Below, piece by piece: positions 26,301 to 33,970 of a stretch of DNA of 40,863 bases. The notes beneath the pieces were generated by a model. The model was not told the DNA's origin, ran no database searches, and worked only from the letters and a program-made list of their open reading frames with translations. The translations under genes and the position numbers were made by a program. Source of the stretch: SZUA-430 sp964561925 (GTDB lineage Bacteria > Pseudomonadota > Alphaproteobacteria > Micropepsales > Micropepsaceae); assembly GCA_964561925.1 (NCBI GenBank), contig CAZLRW010000024.1, positions 1-40,863 on the forward strand, in the 5' to 3' direction. Each line of letters begins with the position of its first letter. Position 1 is the first letter of the stretch.

Positions 26301-26889
26301 CCAAGTTCATCTGTGGACGGCGGCGGGCAAGCGAATCGCGGATATGGCGCAGGGCAATCCGAGAAGCGCCCATCTCAGTCCGGACGGCACCAAAGTCGCG
26401 ACCAACGGTTTTCTGACGGAGGACGCGTACTTGTTCGATGCGGTAACCGGAAAGCCGCTCGCGGCCGTGACCCACAAGGGCCTTCGGGGCATGGGAATCT
26501 GGCGCATGATGTTCACGCCCGACGGATTGATGCTGGCCTCGAGCGGCGGCGGCGCCGTGCGCCTGTGGGATGCGCGCACCGGCGCGTCGATCGGCGGGCC
26601 GCTGGACGGCGAAATCGTGGAAGGCGCCGACGCTCACGCCGTGGGCGCAACGCACGTTGTGACGGCGAACGGCGCCGACGCGCTGTTCTGGAGCATCGCG
26701 GCGTGGAATCGAACCGGCGCGCCGCTCATCGCGCAAGCTTGCGAGAAACTGACGTCGGTCGGCGCCGGTCCGTTGCCCCGCGATCTGAGCGACCGCGCCT
26801 TCCGCAATCCGAGTGCGCCACACGCCTGCAGACAGCGCGGCCTCTTGGATTGGCGCTTCTACGCCGACGTGCTGTTCGGCGGCCGCTGA
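23329..26889 (+). CDS. TIR domain - transmembrane helix - WD40 repeat protein
   Basis: 1186 residues. Residues 10-150 are a bacterial TIR domain: 'FSAFISYARKDR' (box 1), 'VFRDEDELVPGQDLPERIRKGLASSRYLIVIAS' spread over box 2, and 'SQWVEREI' where Trp100 and Glu104 match the 'SxWCxxEl' of NAD-cleaving TIRs. A single membrane helix lies at 210-231 after a basic stretch 'RNERRRLRLF', so the TIR should be cytoplasmic and the rest across the membrane. From about 290 to 1130 there are some seventeen WD40-type units with 'FSPDGxRxxT' and 'LWDARTG' motifs, enough for two or more propellers. The C-terminal 'PHACRQRGLLDW' is like the tail of many bacterial WD40 proteins. No NTPase (STAND) domain joins the two parts. 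It stands alone, with minus-strand genes on both sides. NAD-cleaving, scaffolding or sensing roles are possible. Confidence 0.9.
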   Translation: MDEAGARGDSFTFSAFISYARKDRAEAVRLQRRLEQYRLDADLRVKEGERFFPARPLQPVFRDEDELVPGQDLPERIRKGLASSRYLIVIASTASVQSQWVEREILDFMAMGKADRIIILVIDGEPNAVRAGKAANLESLPRPFRVKFTAEGHPTDQPAPEPNWVDWRGRRKSDRINFLRLVSALLELDRFDDLLRRDARNERRRLRLFQAATFVVVALGLAAALGAVLAARQLNEVRTTESRFLARLADDLAQPAGDAAKGDHLRALQIAIDGAPTANLAVYPRPLTLETESALRRSVSHLRLERFFQHKFGVRAAALSPDGKRVATASRSPLPSAETSVITIWDVESGAPVREPVEVADGAFATKFSVAFSPDGTRVLVGAGTAAHLFDAATGARIGRPLTDTGEAGARELVRFSANGERVLTADGLWDGRTAAHIRPISKKLWADQALDRIVALAASDTTQLIDGVTGAPIGTPVKHGGAVVDVAFSGDRVAIAAKDRTISFWDATAGKPAGIVVTTKAEPIAVYLTAGGTRLLTITGVWEAPREAQLWDTRTGKPIGDAATASAEFGVAFSLDGTRLALTSDEDTATGGRLIDTTTGKTLAVLDYPRVHFSPDGRFLLTVGAEGQAQLWNATTNLKIGGPILRGGDINDVAFSSDGTNVVLTSPDGASLWQTTGRFVGELKHDDSAANARFSPITHVAALSASFGANGASVLTVSSDASARLWNALPNLLTPEKVTHPARITGIAVAPGGKTLATAGEDKSVRLWDARSGAAVGTAMAHDGPIDRLAFSSDGARLLTLAGGDAHLWDARTGVAIATPLKHEGVVGAATFGPQGNRLATASNDGSAKLWDARTGVQIGSPMKHASDVRSVAFSPDGTRLLTVSGPEEGNLSDGTWGALTGEARLWNAMTGAPLGSPMKHAAFVHAATFSPDGLRVATASVDKTARVWDGHTGAPLQTIKHAEKVTGVAFNAGGSRLLTMTFGELDAGGQVHLWTAAGKRIADMAQGNPRSAHLSPDGTKVATNGFLTEDAYLFDAVTGKPLAAVTHKGLRGMGIWRMMFTPDGLMLASSGGGAVRLWDARTGASIGGPLDGEIVEGADAHAVGATHVVTANGADALFWSIAAWNRTGAPLIAQACEKLTSVGAGPLPRDLSDRAFRNPSAPHACRQRGLLDWRFYADVLFGGR

Positions 26890-26957
26890 GAACGCGCCCA
26901 ACGGCGGAAGGGCCCCGGTCAGGCGGGCAAACTCCGAACCGACGTTGTTGGTGGATG

Positions 26958-27034
26958 TGGTGACCCCGGCTGGAATCGAACCAGCGACCCACTGCTTAGA
27001 AGGCAGTTGCTCTAATCCGCTGAGCTACGGGGCC
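26958..27034 (-). tRNA. tRNA-Arg (anticodon TCT)
   Basis: On the minus strand a full cloverleaf can be folded: acceptor GGCCCCG pairs with CGGGGTC (one G-T pair), D-arm GCTC/GAGC, anticodon stem CTGCC/GGCAG-like with loop containing TCT ('CTTCTAA'), and T-arm with GGTTCGATTCC. The 3' CCA is encoded (26958-26960). TCT reads AGA, and also AGG, arginine codons. It faces the end of the TIR gene with 68 bases between. Confidence 0.95.
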
Positions 27035-27050
27035 ATCGCTGCCGGGGCCC

Positions 27051-27356
27051 TCAATGGGTCCACTGGCCTTTGCGAGTATACTTGAAATTGTCGGCATAGG
27101 CGCGGACCGAACGCTTCGCCTCTTTCGGCTCGAACACCTGGTGGGCGATGCGGTGGCGCTCGGCATAGGCGACCGCCTCGTCCCGCGTCGCGAAGCTGAG
27201 CCGCACCTGCCCCTTCATGTCGCCCGAACCGGTCCAACCCATCAACGGGTCGACGCGGCGCGCCTCCTCCGGCTCGAACTCGAGAACCCACTCATGGGTG
27301 TTGGCCTGGCCCGACTGCATGGCGTTGCGGGCGGGTTTGTAGATACGCGCGAGCAT
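27051..27356 (-). CDS. NDUFS4-like accessory subunit of respiratory complex I
   Basis: 101 residues from ATG 27354-27356; a longer frame adds 20 residues without homology. It matches the 'ETC complex I subunit' family: 'ARIYKPARNAMQSG' at the start, 'WVLEFEPEEARRVDPLMGWTGSGD' split over the centre, then 'VRLSFATRDEAVAYAERH' and the end 'YADNFKYTRKGQWTH', which is the NDUFS4 C-terminal signature. In alphaproteobacteria and mitochondria this small protein binds the peripheral arm of NADH:ubiquinone oxidoreductase. It usually lies away from the nuo operon, as here, beside a tRNA gene. Confidence 0.93.
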   Translation of the reverse strand: MLARIYKPARNAMQSGQANTHEWVLEFEPEEARRVDPLMGWTGSGDMKGQVRLSFATRDEAVAYAERHRIAHQVFEPKEAKRSVRAYADNFKYTRKGQWTH

Positions 27357-27419
27357 GAATTGGCCTGTGCGAGAGTGCTTCGCGCAAGCGGTGCCCGAAC
27401 GGGCGCATAAAATCAAGGT

Positions 27420-28310
27420 TTAGAGGTGCTCCTTGAACCAGCGCACCTGGCCTTCGATGAAGTGGCTGTGCCAGGGCTCGGTGCCGTAGGGGTCGAAATG
27501 GCCGCACTCGTAGACCTCGAGCCGTTTCGGATCGCCCGCGCGGTGAAACGCCTGGCGGGCGAGGTTGATCGGGATGATGCTGTCCTTGGTCGCCGCCTGC
27601 ATCAGCAGCGGCCGCGGTGCGATCAATTCGATGAACGCGTCCGGCACGTACTCGGCCACCCGCGCGATCGACTCGAGCGAGATCGAATTGCGCCAAGTGG
27701 GGGCCGCCTTCGCCGTCTCCGTGAACCACGCGTAAGCGTCGCTGGCGGCAAGGAACGCAGGCTGCCCGGGCGCATTCACGACGGGAAGCACGGCGCCCTC
27801 CCCGCCCGCGTTTCGCACCGCCTGATCGTCGGCGATCGAACCCAAAAGTCCGTCGAACACCGGCCTTGTGATCAAAGCGATCAGCGAGTGGGGAATGTTC
27901 AGCGCCGGCACCTGCACGGCGATCACTTTCACCCGCGGATCGAGCGCACCCACGAACAGTGCGTGCCCGCCGGAAAACGATGTACCCCAAAGCGCGATCC
28001 GCCGCGCGTCCACGCCGGGCATGCCGCTGACCCAAGTGATTGCCGCACGCAGGTCGTCGTGCTGCTGGCGCGGGTCGACCAGGCCGCGCGGGTCGCCGTC
28101 GCTCGCGCCAAGGCAGCGGTAGTCGAACGCAAGCACGCTGAAGCCTTCCGCCGCGAACCGCTCCGCATAGGGCGCGAGCTGCTGCTCCTTCACCGCGGTA
28201 ATGCCGTGCGACATCACGATGACGGGGGCAGAGCCCTTCACGCCCTCGGCCCGATAGAACCACCCGCGGCAGGTCGCCCCGCCGCTTTGAAACGACACGT
28301 CGCTGCGCAT
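27420..28310 (-). CDS. Alpha/beta hydrolase (DltE/X-Pro dipeptidyl-peptidase-like)
   Basis: 296 residues. The lid-less alpha/beta-hydrolase order is clear: 'PVIVMSHGITAVKEQQL' with oxyanion His-Gly at 35-36, 'VLAFDYRCLGASDGDPRG', the nucleophile elbow 'LWGTSFSGG' (Ser111), acid Asp243 in 'AATKDSIIP', and catalytic His271 in 'ECGHFDPY'. The overall form matches esterases/thioesterases of the DUF-type acetyl-xylan-esterase-like clan. The substrate cannot be told. It is the last gene before the RTX locus, with a 198-base gap. Confidence 0.88.
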   Translation of the reverse strand: MRSDVSFQSGGATCRGWFYRAEGVKGSAPVIVMSHGITAVKEQQLAPYAERFAAEGFSVLAFDYRCLGASDGDPRGLVDPRQQHDDLRAAITWVSGMPGVDARRIALWGTSFSGGHALFVGALDPRVKVIAVQVPALNIPHSLIALITRPVFDGLLGSIADDQAVRNAGGEGAVLPVVNAPGQPAFLAASDAYAWFTETAKAAPTWRNSISLESIARVAEYVPDAFIELIAPRPLLMQAATKDSIIPINLARQAFHRAGDPKRLEVYECGHFDPYGTEPWHSHFIEGQVRWFKEHL

Positions 28311-28508
28311 CTCCGGCCCTCGAAGTTTCTTGTTGTCGGTCGTTGAGTCAGTCGAACGGCGCCATCGCTAAGCGAAGCGCATCGACGGCACAAGATACGT
28401 GGACCGGTATGCGCGCGGTTTTCAATCGTCACATGATGTGTGACTTCACGCACACTCGACACGACCTGCCTAGGTTGGCAAGTCCACAGCGCGGCTGCGA
28501 GTCGAAGA

Positions 28509-31500
28509 TTACCAGCGCAGGCCTTCGATATCGGTGAACTGCATCTCACTGCCGTCGGCCGCGGTCAGCACGCCCGAATGCGTCGCCGCGAAGTCGAACG
28601 TGCCGCCCGACCCGTGCAGCACGAACGCCTCGCCCGTGTCGAGCGTGAGCAGCCAATCGCCCGCGTTCAGCACCGGCGTCTCGCCCCCGGCAACCGCCTC
28701 GAGCCAGCCCCCGCTGCCGCCGGCGGTGTCGATCTGCAAGAAGTCGATACCGCTTCCGCCATGCGCCGTGTCGTGGCCGGCGTTCAGCGAGAAGCGGAAC
28801 GTGTCGTCGCCGGCCCCGCCGGCGAACACGTTGTCGCCCGACGTCCCGAAGAACGTATCGTTGCCGTTGCCGCCCGTCGCGTTCTCGAAGCCGGAAATCT
28901 TGTCGCCGGTCGCGTCGCCGCCCGACGCCGTGTTCGCGGCAAGGTTCACGGTCACGCCGCCCGCCGAACCTTCGTACGACAGCGTGTCGATGCCCGCCCC
29001 GCCTGCCAGCGTGTCCGAGCCCGCACCGCCCGCAATCGTATCGTCGCCGTCGCCGCCCGACAGGGTGTCGTTGCCGCTGCCGCCGGCGATCGTATCGGCG
29101 CCGGCGCTGCCCACGATCGTGTCGTTGCCCGCGCCGCCGTCGATCTTGACGACGCCGGTCAGCGTCGTCGCCGAAAAATCGAACTTGTCGTGCGAGGAGT
29201 CGCTGCCTCTGATCGTCACGTTGGCAAAGCCGTTGGCGCTGATCTCCTCGATCCCGCTCGAAGGCCCGAAGCCGGACTGGATACCGATCGCAACGCCGTC
29301 GGCAGTCGCGGCAACTTTGTCCGTCCCGCCCGTGTCAGCAAAGCTGTCGAAGCCGTGGCCCACGCCCACCTCGTAGGTGTCGTTGCCCGCGCCGCCCTTG
29401 AGGGCGTCGTTGCCGGCGCCCCCGACGATCGTGTCGTCACCGACGCTGCCGGTGATCGTGTCGTTGCCCGCACCGCCGTCGATCTTCGCGATGCCGGTCA
29501 ACGTCGTCGCGGAAAAGTTCAGCGTGTCGTGCAAGGAATCGCTGCCCTTGATGGTTACGTTCGCAAAGCCGTTCGCGCTGATCTCTTCGATGCCGCTCGA
29601 CGGCCCGAAGCCCGACTGGATGCCGATCGCGACGCCGTCGGTGGTCGCGACAACTTTGTCCGTCCCGCCCGTATCGGCAAAGCTGTCGAACCCGTGGCCC
29701 GTGCCCACCTCATAGGTGTCGTTGCCCGCACCGCCCTTGAGCGCGTCGTTGCCCGCGCCGCCGACGATGACGTCGTCGGCAGAGCTGCCCGCAATCGTAT
29801 CGTTGCCGGCCCCGCCGTCGATTTTCGCGATCCCGGTCAGCGTCGTCGCCGAGAAGTCCAGCGTATCGTGCGAGGAGTCGCTGCCCTTGATCGTGACATT
29901 GGCAAAGCCGTTGGCGCTGATCTCCTCGATCCCGCTCGCAGGGCCGAAGCCGGACTGGAGTCCGATCGCCACGCCGTCCGCCGACGCCGCGATTTTGTCC
30001 GCGCCCCCGGTATCCGCAAAGCTGTCGAAGCCGTGACCGGCGCCGACCTGATACGTGTCGTTGCCCGCACCGCCCTTCAACGCGTCGTTGCCCGCGCCGC
30101 CGACGATGACGTCGTCGCCCGCACTGCCGGTGATCGTGTCGTTGCCAGCGCCGCCGTCGATCTTGGCGATCCCGCTCAGCGTCGTCGCGGAGAAATCGAG
30201 CGTGTCGTGCGCAGAGTCGCTGCCCACGATCGAGACGTTCGCAAAGCCGCCCGAGCTGATTTCCTCGATGCCGTTCGCCGGACCGAAGCCCGACTGCAAG
30301 CCGATGCCGACGTTCGCCGCGGTCGCGACGATCTTGTCCGTGCCGCCGGTGTCGCTGATGTTGTCGAAGCCGTGGCCGGCGCCGACCTGATACGTGTCGT
30401 TGCCCGCCCCGCCTTTCAGCGTGTCGTTGCCCGCCCCGCCCACGATCGTGTCGTTGCCCGCGCTGCCCGTGATCGTGTCGTTGCCCGCGCCGCCGTCGAT
30501 CTTGGCGATCCCGCTCAGCGTCGTCGCCGAGAAGTCGAACGTATCGTGCGTCGAATCGCTGCCCACGATCGAGACGTTCGTGAAGCCGCCCGAACCGATT
30601 TCCTCGATCCCGTTCGCCGGACCGAAGCCCGACTGCAACCCGATCGCGACGTTCTTCGCCGTCGCCACGATCTTGTCGACCCCGCCGGTGCCGGTGTCGG
30701 TGTACGTGTCGAAACCGTGGTTCGCGCCGACGCGATACGTGTCGCCGTCTTCGCCGCCGTCGATCGTGTCGTTGCCGCTGCCGCCGGTGATCGTATCGCT
30801 GCCAGCGCCGCCGTAGAGCGCGTCGTTCCCCGCCGAGCCCAGGATCGTGTCGTTGCCGCCTTCGCCGTAGACCTTGTCGTGGCCGCTGCCGCCGTCGAGC
30901 ACGTCGTCGCCTTCGCCGCCCGTGATCGTGTCGTTGCCGCCGCCGCCCAGGATCTGGTCGTTGCCCGCCTCGCCCGCCAGCGTGTCGTTGTTGTTGCCGC
31001 CGTCGAGGAAATCGTTGCCCGCGCCGCCCTTGATGTTGTCGTTGCCGTTGCCGCCATAGAGCGCATCGTTGTCGGCACCACCGTCGATCGTGTCGTTGCC
31101 GGCGCCGCCCCAGAGTTGGTCGTCGCCTTGGCCGCCCGAGATCGTGTCGTTGCCCCGCGCGCCGTCATAGGCGTCGTTCATGTCGGTGCCGGCGAACGTG
31201 TCTTTGCCTGACGTTCCGATCGTGCGCGTCGCGTAGGTGTCGTGACCGTTCACGACGGCGATGTCGAAACTCTCGCTGACCGAATAGCCCGACGAGTCGG
31301 TCGAGGTCACGGTCACCGCAAGTTCCGCGCCCTTCTCGAAGTCGAGCGAAACGCCGTCCTTAAGCTTCAATTGCCCGCCGACGACCTCGAAGCGATTGTC
31401 CGACACGGTATAGGTGAAGCTGTCGCCCGCATCCGGGTCGACCGTCGTCAGCGTACCGACGACCGCGCCGGCGGCATTCTCCGCGACCGTGCTGTTGGAC

Positions 31501-33725
31501 AGATTGATCTCGGTCGGCGCCTCGCCGACATCGGCGACCGTGACATCGAAAGACTGCGTGAGCGAAGCCCCGCCCGCGTCGGTCGACGTAACTTCGACGG
31601 TGACGGTCGGCGTCGTCTCGCGATCGAGCGCCACGCCGTCTTTCAGCTTCAACTGCCCGTCGACGACCTCGAAGCGGTTGTCCGACACCGAATAGGTATG
31701 CGTGTCACCCGCGTCCTGATCGCTGGTCGAAAGCGTGCCCACCACGGCGCCGGCCGCATTCTCGTTCACGCTCGCGCCCGACAGCGAAATCTGTGACGGA
31801 CCCTCGTTGACGTTCTGCACGTCGATCGAAAAGCTCTCGCTGACCGAGGCGCCGCCCGCATCCGTCGAGGTGACGGTGACGCTCACGCTGGGCTCGGTTT
31901 CATGGTCGAGCGACACGCCGTCTTTCAGCTTCAATTGCCCGTCGACCACTTCGAAGCGGTCGTCCGACACGGCGTAGCTGTGCGTGTCGCCGCTATCTGG
32001 ATCGACCGTCGACAGCGTCCCCACCACCGCGCCCGCCGCATTCTCCGCAACCGTCGTGTTCGAAAGCCCGATGTCGCTCGGCCCTTCGTTGACGTTCGTG
32101 ACGTCGATCGAGAAGCTCTCGCTGTGCGACAGGCCGCCCGCGTCCGTCGAGGTCACCGTCACGTTCAGGCTGGGTTCGGCCTCATGGTCGAGCGTGACGC
32201 CGTCCTTCAGCTTCAACTGCCCGTCCACCACCTCGAACCGCGCATCGGACACGGTGTACGCATGCGTGTCGCCCGCATCCGGATCGACCGTCGACAGCGT
32301 CCCCACGACCGCACCGGCCGCATTCTCTGAGACCGACGCGTTCGAAAGCCCGATGTCGCTCGGACCTTCATTGATGTTCGTGACTTCGATCGAGAAGCTC
32401 TCCGAAATCGAAGCACCGCCGGCATCCGTCGACGTGACCGTCACCGTCAGGTTGGGCTCCGCTTCATGATCGAGCGTGACGCCGTCCTTGAGCTTTAGCT
32501 GACCCTCCACCACCTCAAAGCGGTCGTCCGACACCGTGTAGGTGTGGCTGTCGCCCGCGTCCGGATCGACCGTCGACAGCGTTCCGACGACGGCGCCCGC
32601 CGCGTTCTCCGCGATCGTCGCATTCGAAAGCGCGATATCGGTCGGCCCCTCGTTCACGTTCGTCACGCTGATCGTGAAGCTCTCGCTGTGCGCGAGCCCG
32701 CCCGCATCGGTCGTCGTCACCTGGATGGTGACGCTAGGCTCGCCTTCGTGGTCGAGCGCGACGCCGTCCTTCAGCTTCAACTGCCCGTCCACGACCTCGA
32801 ACCGGTCGTCCGACACCGTGTAAGTGTGGCTGTCGCCCGCGTCGGGATCGACGGTCGAGAGCGTGCCGACAACGGCGCCCGCCGCGTTCTCGGCCACACT
32901 GGCGTTCGAAAGAGCGACGTCGCCCGGCCCCTCGTTCACGTTCGTGATTTCGATCGTGAAATCCTCGACGATCGAGTGACCGGCGCTGTCGGTCGCGGTG
33001 ACGGTGATCGTCAGCGACGGTTCGTTCTCGTGATCGAGCGACACGCCGTCTTTGAGCTTCAGCTTCCCGTCCACGACTTCGAACCGGCCGTCGGACACCG
33101 TGTACGTGAACGTCTCGCCCGCGTCCGGATCGACGGTCGTAAGCTCGCCGACGACCGCGCCGGCCGCGTTCTCCGCGACGCTGGCATTCGACAAGGCGAT
33201 GTCCGTGGGCGCACCGTTCTCGTCTTCGCCGCCCGCCGTCTGCACGGTCAACGAGTCGACCTTGACAGATCCGCCTTGCGGCGTCTTCTGAGAAGGCAAC
33301 TCCAAGGAGAACGCCTCGCTCTGAGGCGCAGCGCCGCTGCCGCCGCTGGCCGCCGGCGGGACTTCGCCCCCCGCATCGCCCGCCGTTTCGTCGGTTGCGC
33401 CGCCGGCCGCTGCAGCGTCGCCGCCCTTGAACGACGCCACATCCGGATGCGAGTCGAGATCGAGCGCCGGCGGCGGGACGGAACCCGCGCCGCCCTCGGC
33501 CGCTTTGCCTTCGCCGCCTTCACCCCCTTCGACGTCCAGCCCGCCGAAGTGCGCGTTTTGCAGGTGCAGCCCGCCGTCCCCGCCGGTCGCAGTCTGTCCG
33601 CCCGCGCTCGCGCCTGCGCCGCCGGGCAGCTTCGTATTGCCCGCCGCACGCTCGAGCGCGGGGTCGATCCCCGGCCCCGACGACGCCGATGCGTTGCCGC
33701 CTTGCTTCTTCTCGTGCGCGCTCAT
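28509..33725 (-). CDS. Giant RTX/cadherin-repeat protein, predicted type I secreted
   Basis: 1738 residues from ATG 33723-33725; an upstream in-frame ATG at 33762-33764 has no ribosome site. No signal peptide; the first ~170 residues are Gly/Ala/Ser-rich. Seven cadherin-like (CADG) units of ~94 residues follow, each with 'ENAAGAVVGxLxTxDxDxG' and 'RFEVVxGxLKLKDGV'. Then come RTX nonapeptides (GGxGxDxLx), first uninterrupted and then built into five ~113-residue composite units that contain 'GFGPAxGIEEI' and 'HDTLDFSATTL'. The C-terminus ('MQFTDIEGLRW') is like the uncleaved secretion signal of RTX proteins. The divergent T1SS operon at 33971 should export it. RTX repeats bind calcium outside the cell; cadherin units often act in adhesion. 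No lipase or protease domain is seen, so an adhesin or biofilm role is most likely. Confidence 0.92.
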   Translation of the reverse strand: MSAHEKKQGGNASASSGPGIDPALERAAGNTKLPGGAGASAGGQTATGGDGGLHLQNAHFGGLDVEGGEGGEGKAAEGGAGSVPPPALDLDSHPDVASFKGGDAAAAGGATDETAGDAGGEVPPAASGGSGAAPQSEAFSLELPSQKTPQGGSVKVDSLTVQTAGGEDENGAPTDIALSNASVAENAAGAVVGELTTVDPDAGETFTYTVSDGRFEVVDGKLKLKDGVSLDHENEPSLTITVTATDSAGHSIVEDFTIEITNVNEGPGDVALSNASVAENAAGAVVGTLSTVDPDAGDSHTYTVSDDRFEVVDGQLKLKDGVALDHEGEPSVTIQVTTTDAGGLAHSESFTISVTNVNEGPTDIALSNATIAENAAGAVVGTLSTVDPDAGDSHTYTVSDDRFEVVEGQLKLKDGVTLDHEAEPNLTVTVTSTDAGGASISESFSIEVTNINEGPSDIGLSNASVSENAAGAVVGTLSTVDPDAGDTHAYTVSDARFEVVDGQLKLKDGVTLDHEAEPSLNVTVTSTDAGGLSHSESFSIDVTNVNEGPSDIGLSNTTVAENAAGAVVGTLSTVDPDSGDTHSYAVSDDRFEVVDGQLKLKDGVSLDHETEPSVSVTVTSTDAGGASVSESFSIDVQNVNEGPSQISLSGASVNENAAGAVVGTLSTSDQDAGDTHTYSVSDNRFEVVDGQLKLKDGVALDRETTPTVTVEVTSTDAGGASLTQSFDVTVADVGEAPTEINLSNSTVAENAAGAVVGTLTTVDPDAGDSFTYTVSDNRFEVVGGQLKLKDGVSLDFEKGAELAVTVTSTDSSGYSVSESFDIAVVNGHDTYATRTIGTSGKDTFAGTDMNDAYDGARGNDTISGGQGDDQLWGGAGNDTIDGGADNDALYGGNGNDNIKGGAGNDFLDGGNNNDTLAGEAGNDQILGGGGNDTITGGEGDDVLDGGSGHDKVYGEGGNDTILGSAGNDALYGGAGSDTITGGSGNDTIDGGEDGDTYRVGANHGFDTYTDTGTGGVDKIVATAKNVAIGLQSGFGPANGIEEIGSGGFTNVSIVGSDSTHDTFDFSATTLSGIAKIDGGAGNDTITGSAGNDTIVGGAGNDTLKGGAGNDTYQVGAGHGFDNISDTGGTDKIVATAANVGIGLQSGFGPANGIEEISSGGFANVSIVGSDSAHDTLDFSATTLSGIAKIDGGAGNDTITGSAGDDVIVGGAGNDALKGGAGNDTYQVGAGHGFDSFADTGGADKIAASADGVAIGLQSGFGPASGIEEISANGFANVTIKGSDSSHDTLDFSATTLTGIAKIDGGAGNDTIAGSSADDVIVGGAGNDALKGGAGNDTYEVGTGHGFDSFADTGGTDKVVATTDGVAIGIQSGFGPSSGIEEISANGFANVTIKGSDSLHDTLNFSATTLTGIAKIDGGAGNDTITGSVGDDTIVGGAGNDALKGGAGNDTYEVGVGHGFDSFADTGGTDKVAATADGVAIGIQSGFGPSSGIEEISANGFANVTIRGSDSSHDKFDFSATTLTGVVKIDGGAGNDTIVGSAGADTIAGGSGNDTLSGGDGDDTIAGGAGSDTLAGGAGIDTLSYEGSAGGVTVNLAANTASGGDATGDKISGFENATGGNGNDTFFGTSGDNVFAGGAGDDTFRFSLNAGHDTAHGGSGIDFLQIDTAGGSGGWLEAVAGGETPVLNAGDWLLTLDTGEAFVLHGSGGTFDFAATHSGVLTAADGSEMQFTDIEGLRW
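29048..30743 (-). repeat. Five tandem ~339-base composite RTX repeats
   Basis: Within the giant gene the DNA repeats about every 339 bases (for example 'taggtgtcgttgcc'-like blocks near 29369, 29709, 30049 and 30388, and a variant near 30733). Each unit has the order DTYxVGxGHGFD, IGxQSGFGPxxGIEEI, GSDSxHD, SATTLxG, then RTX nonapeptides. Nearly identical units next to each other are prone to recombine, so copy number may vary or be misassembled. Confidence 0.85.
31246..33206 (-). repeat. Seven tandem ~282-base cadherin-like repeats
   Basis: Seven units of about 94 residues run with the same phase and very similar sequence (core 'LKLKDGV' near 31350, 31631, 31916, 32200, 32480, 32761 and 33046). 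Units 2 to 5 are the most alike; unit 7 adjoins the RTX part. Linkers 'TNVNEGP' separate most units, as in other bacterial cadherin-repeat adhesins. Confidence 0.88.
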
Positions 33726-33970
33726 GCGAACCCGTGCCCCTGCTCGTGGCTTTCCGGATCGCATGATGTTTAAGACAAATGGGGGAATCCCTAAGGCGAA
33801 TTGTTAAGGAGCCCGATTTGCGTTCGCGCTTAACAAGTTCGAAACAAGATGTCCCCGCATTTGAAGCAAATCGGCCGCCCGCCGTTTGCCGCGCATTCAG
33901 CGTTCCGTAAGGCCCTTCAGGGTTAAATGACGGAAACGGCGGGGAAGGTCCGAACGGGGACCGGCGTTCG
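33726..33970. promoter_or_regulatory. Divergent control region between the RTX gene and its secretion operon
   Basis: 245 bases, distinctly AT-richer in 33760-33870 than the flanking genes. Two perfect inverted repeats interleave here: TTGTTAAG (33801-33808) with CTTAACAA (33829-33836), and CGATTTGC (33814-33821) with GCAAATCG (33866-33873). Such paired half-sites suggest an operator for a dimeric regulator acting on both directions. No regulator gene is next to it and no -35/-10 pair could be fixed with confidence. Confidence 0.5.

Noticed and set aside
26890..26957. Attachment site or terminator between the TIR gene and the tRNA
   Set aside because: No duplicated tRNA end, no integrase, no hairpin with a T-run in the 68 bases.
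28428..28444. Near-palindrome GTCACAT-GAT-GTGTGAC-like in the gap before the RTX gene
   Set aside because: Short, one mismatch, and downstream of the RTX gene rather than at a promoter except for the hydrolase on the other side; not enough to call an operator.
28440..31211. 923-codon open frame on the plus strand opposite the RTX gene
   Set aside because: It mirrors the repeat structure of the RTX gene (Val/Ala/Arg-rich, periodic) and exists because GGxGxD codons in a GC-rich gene leave the opposite strand free of stops. No ribosome site or fold.
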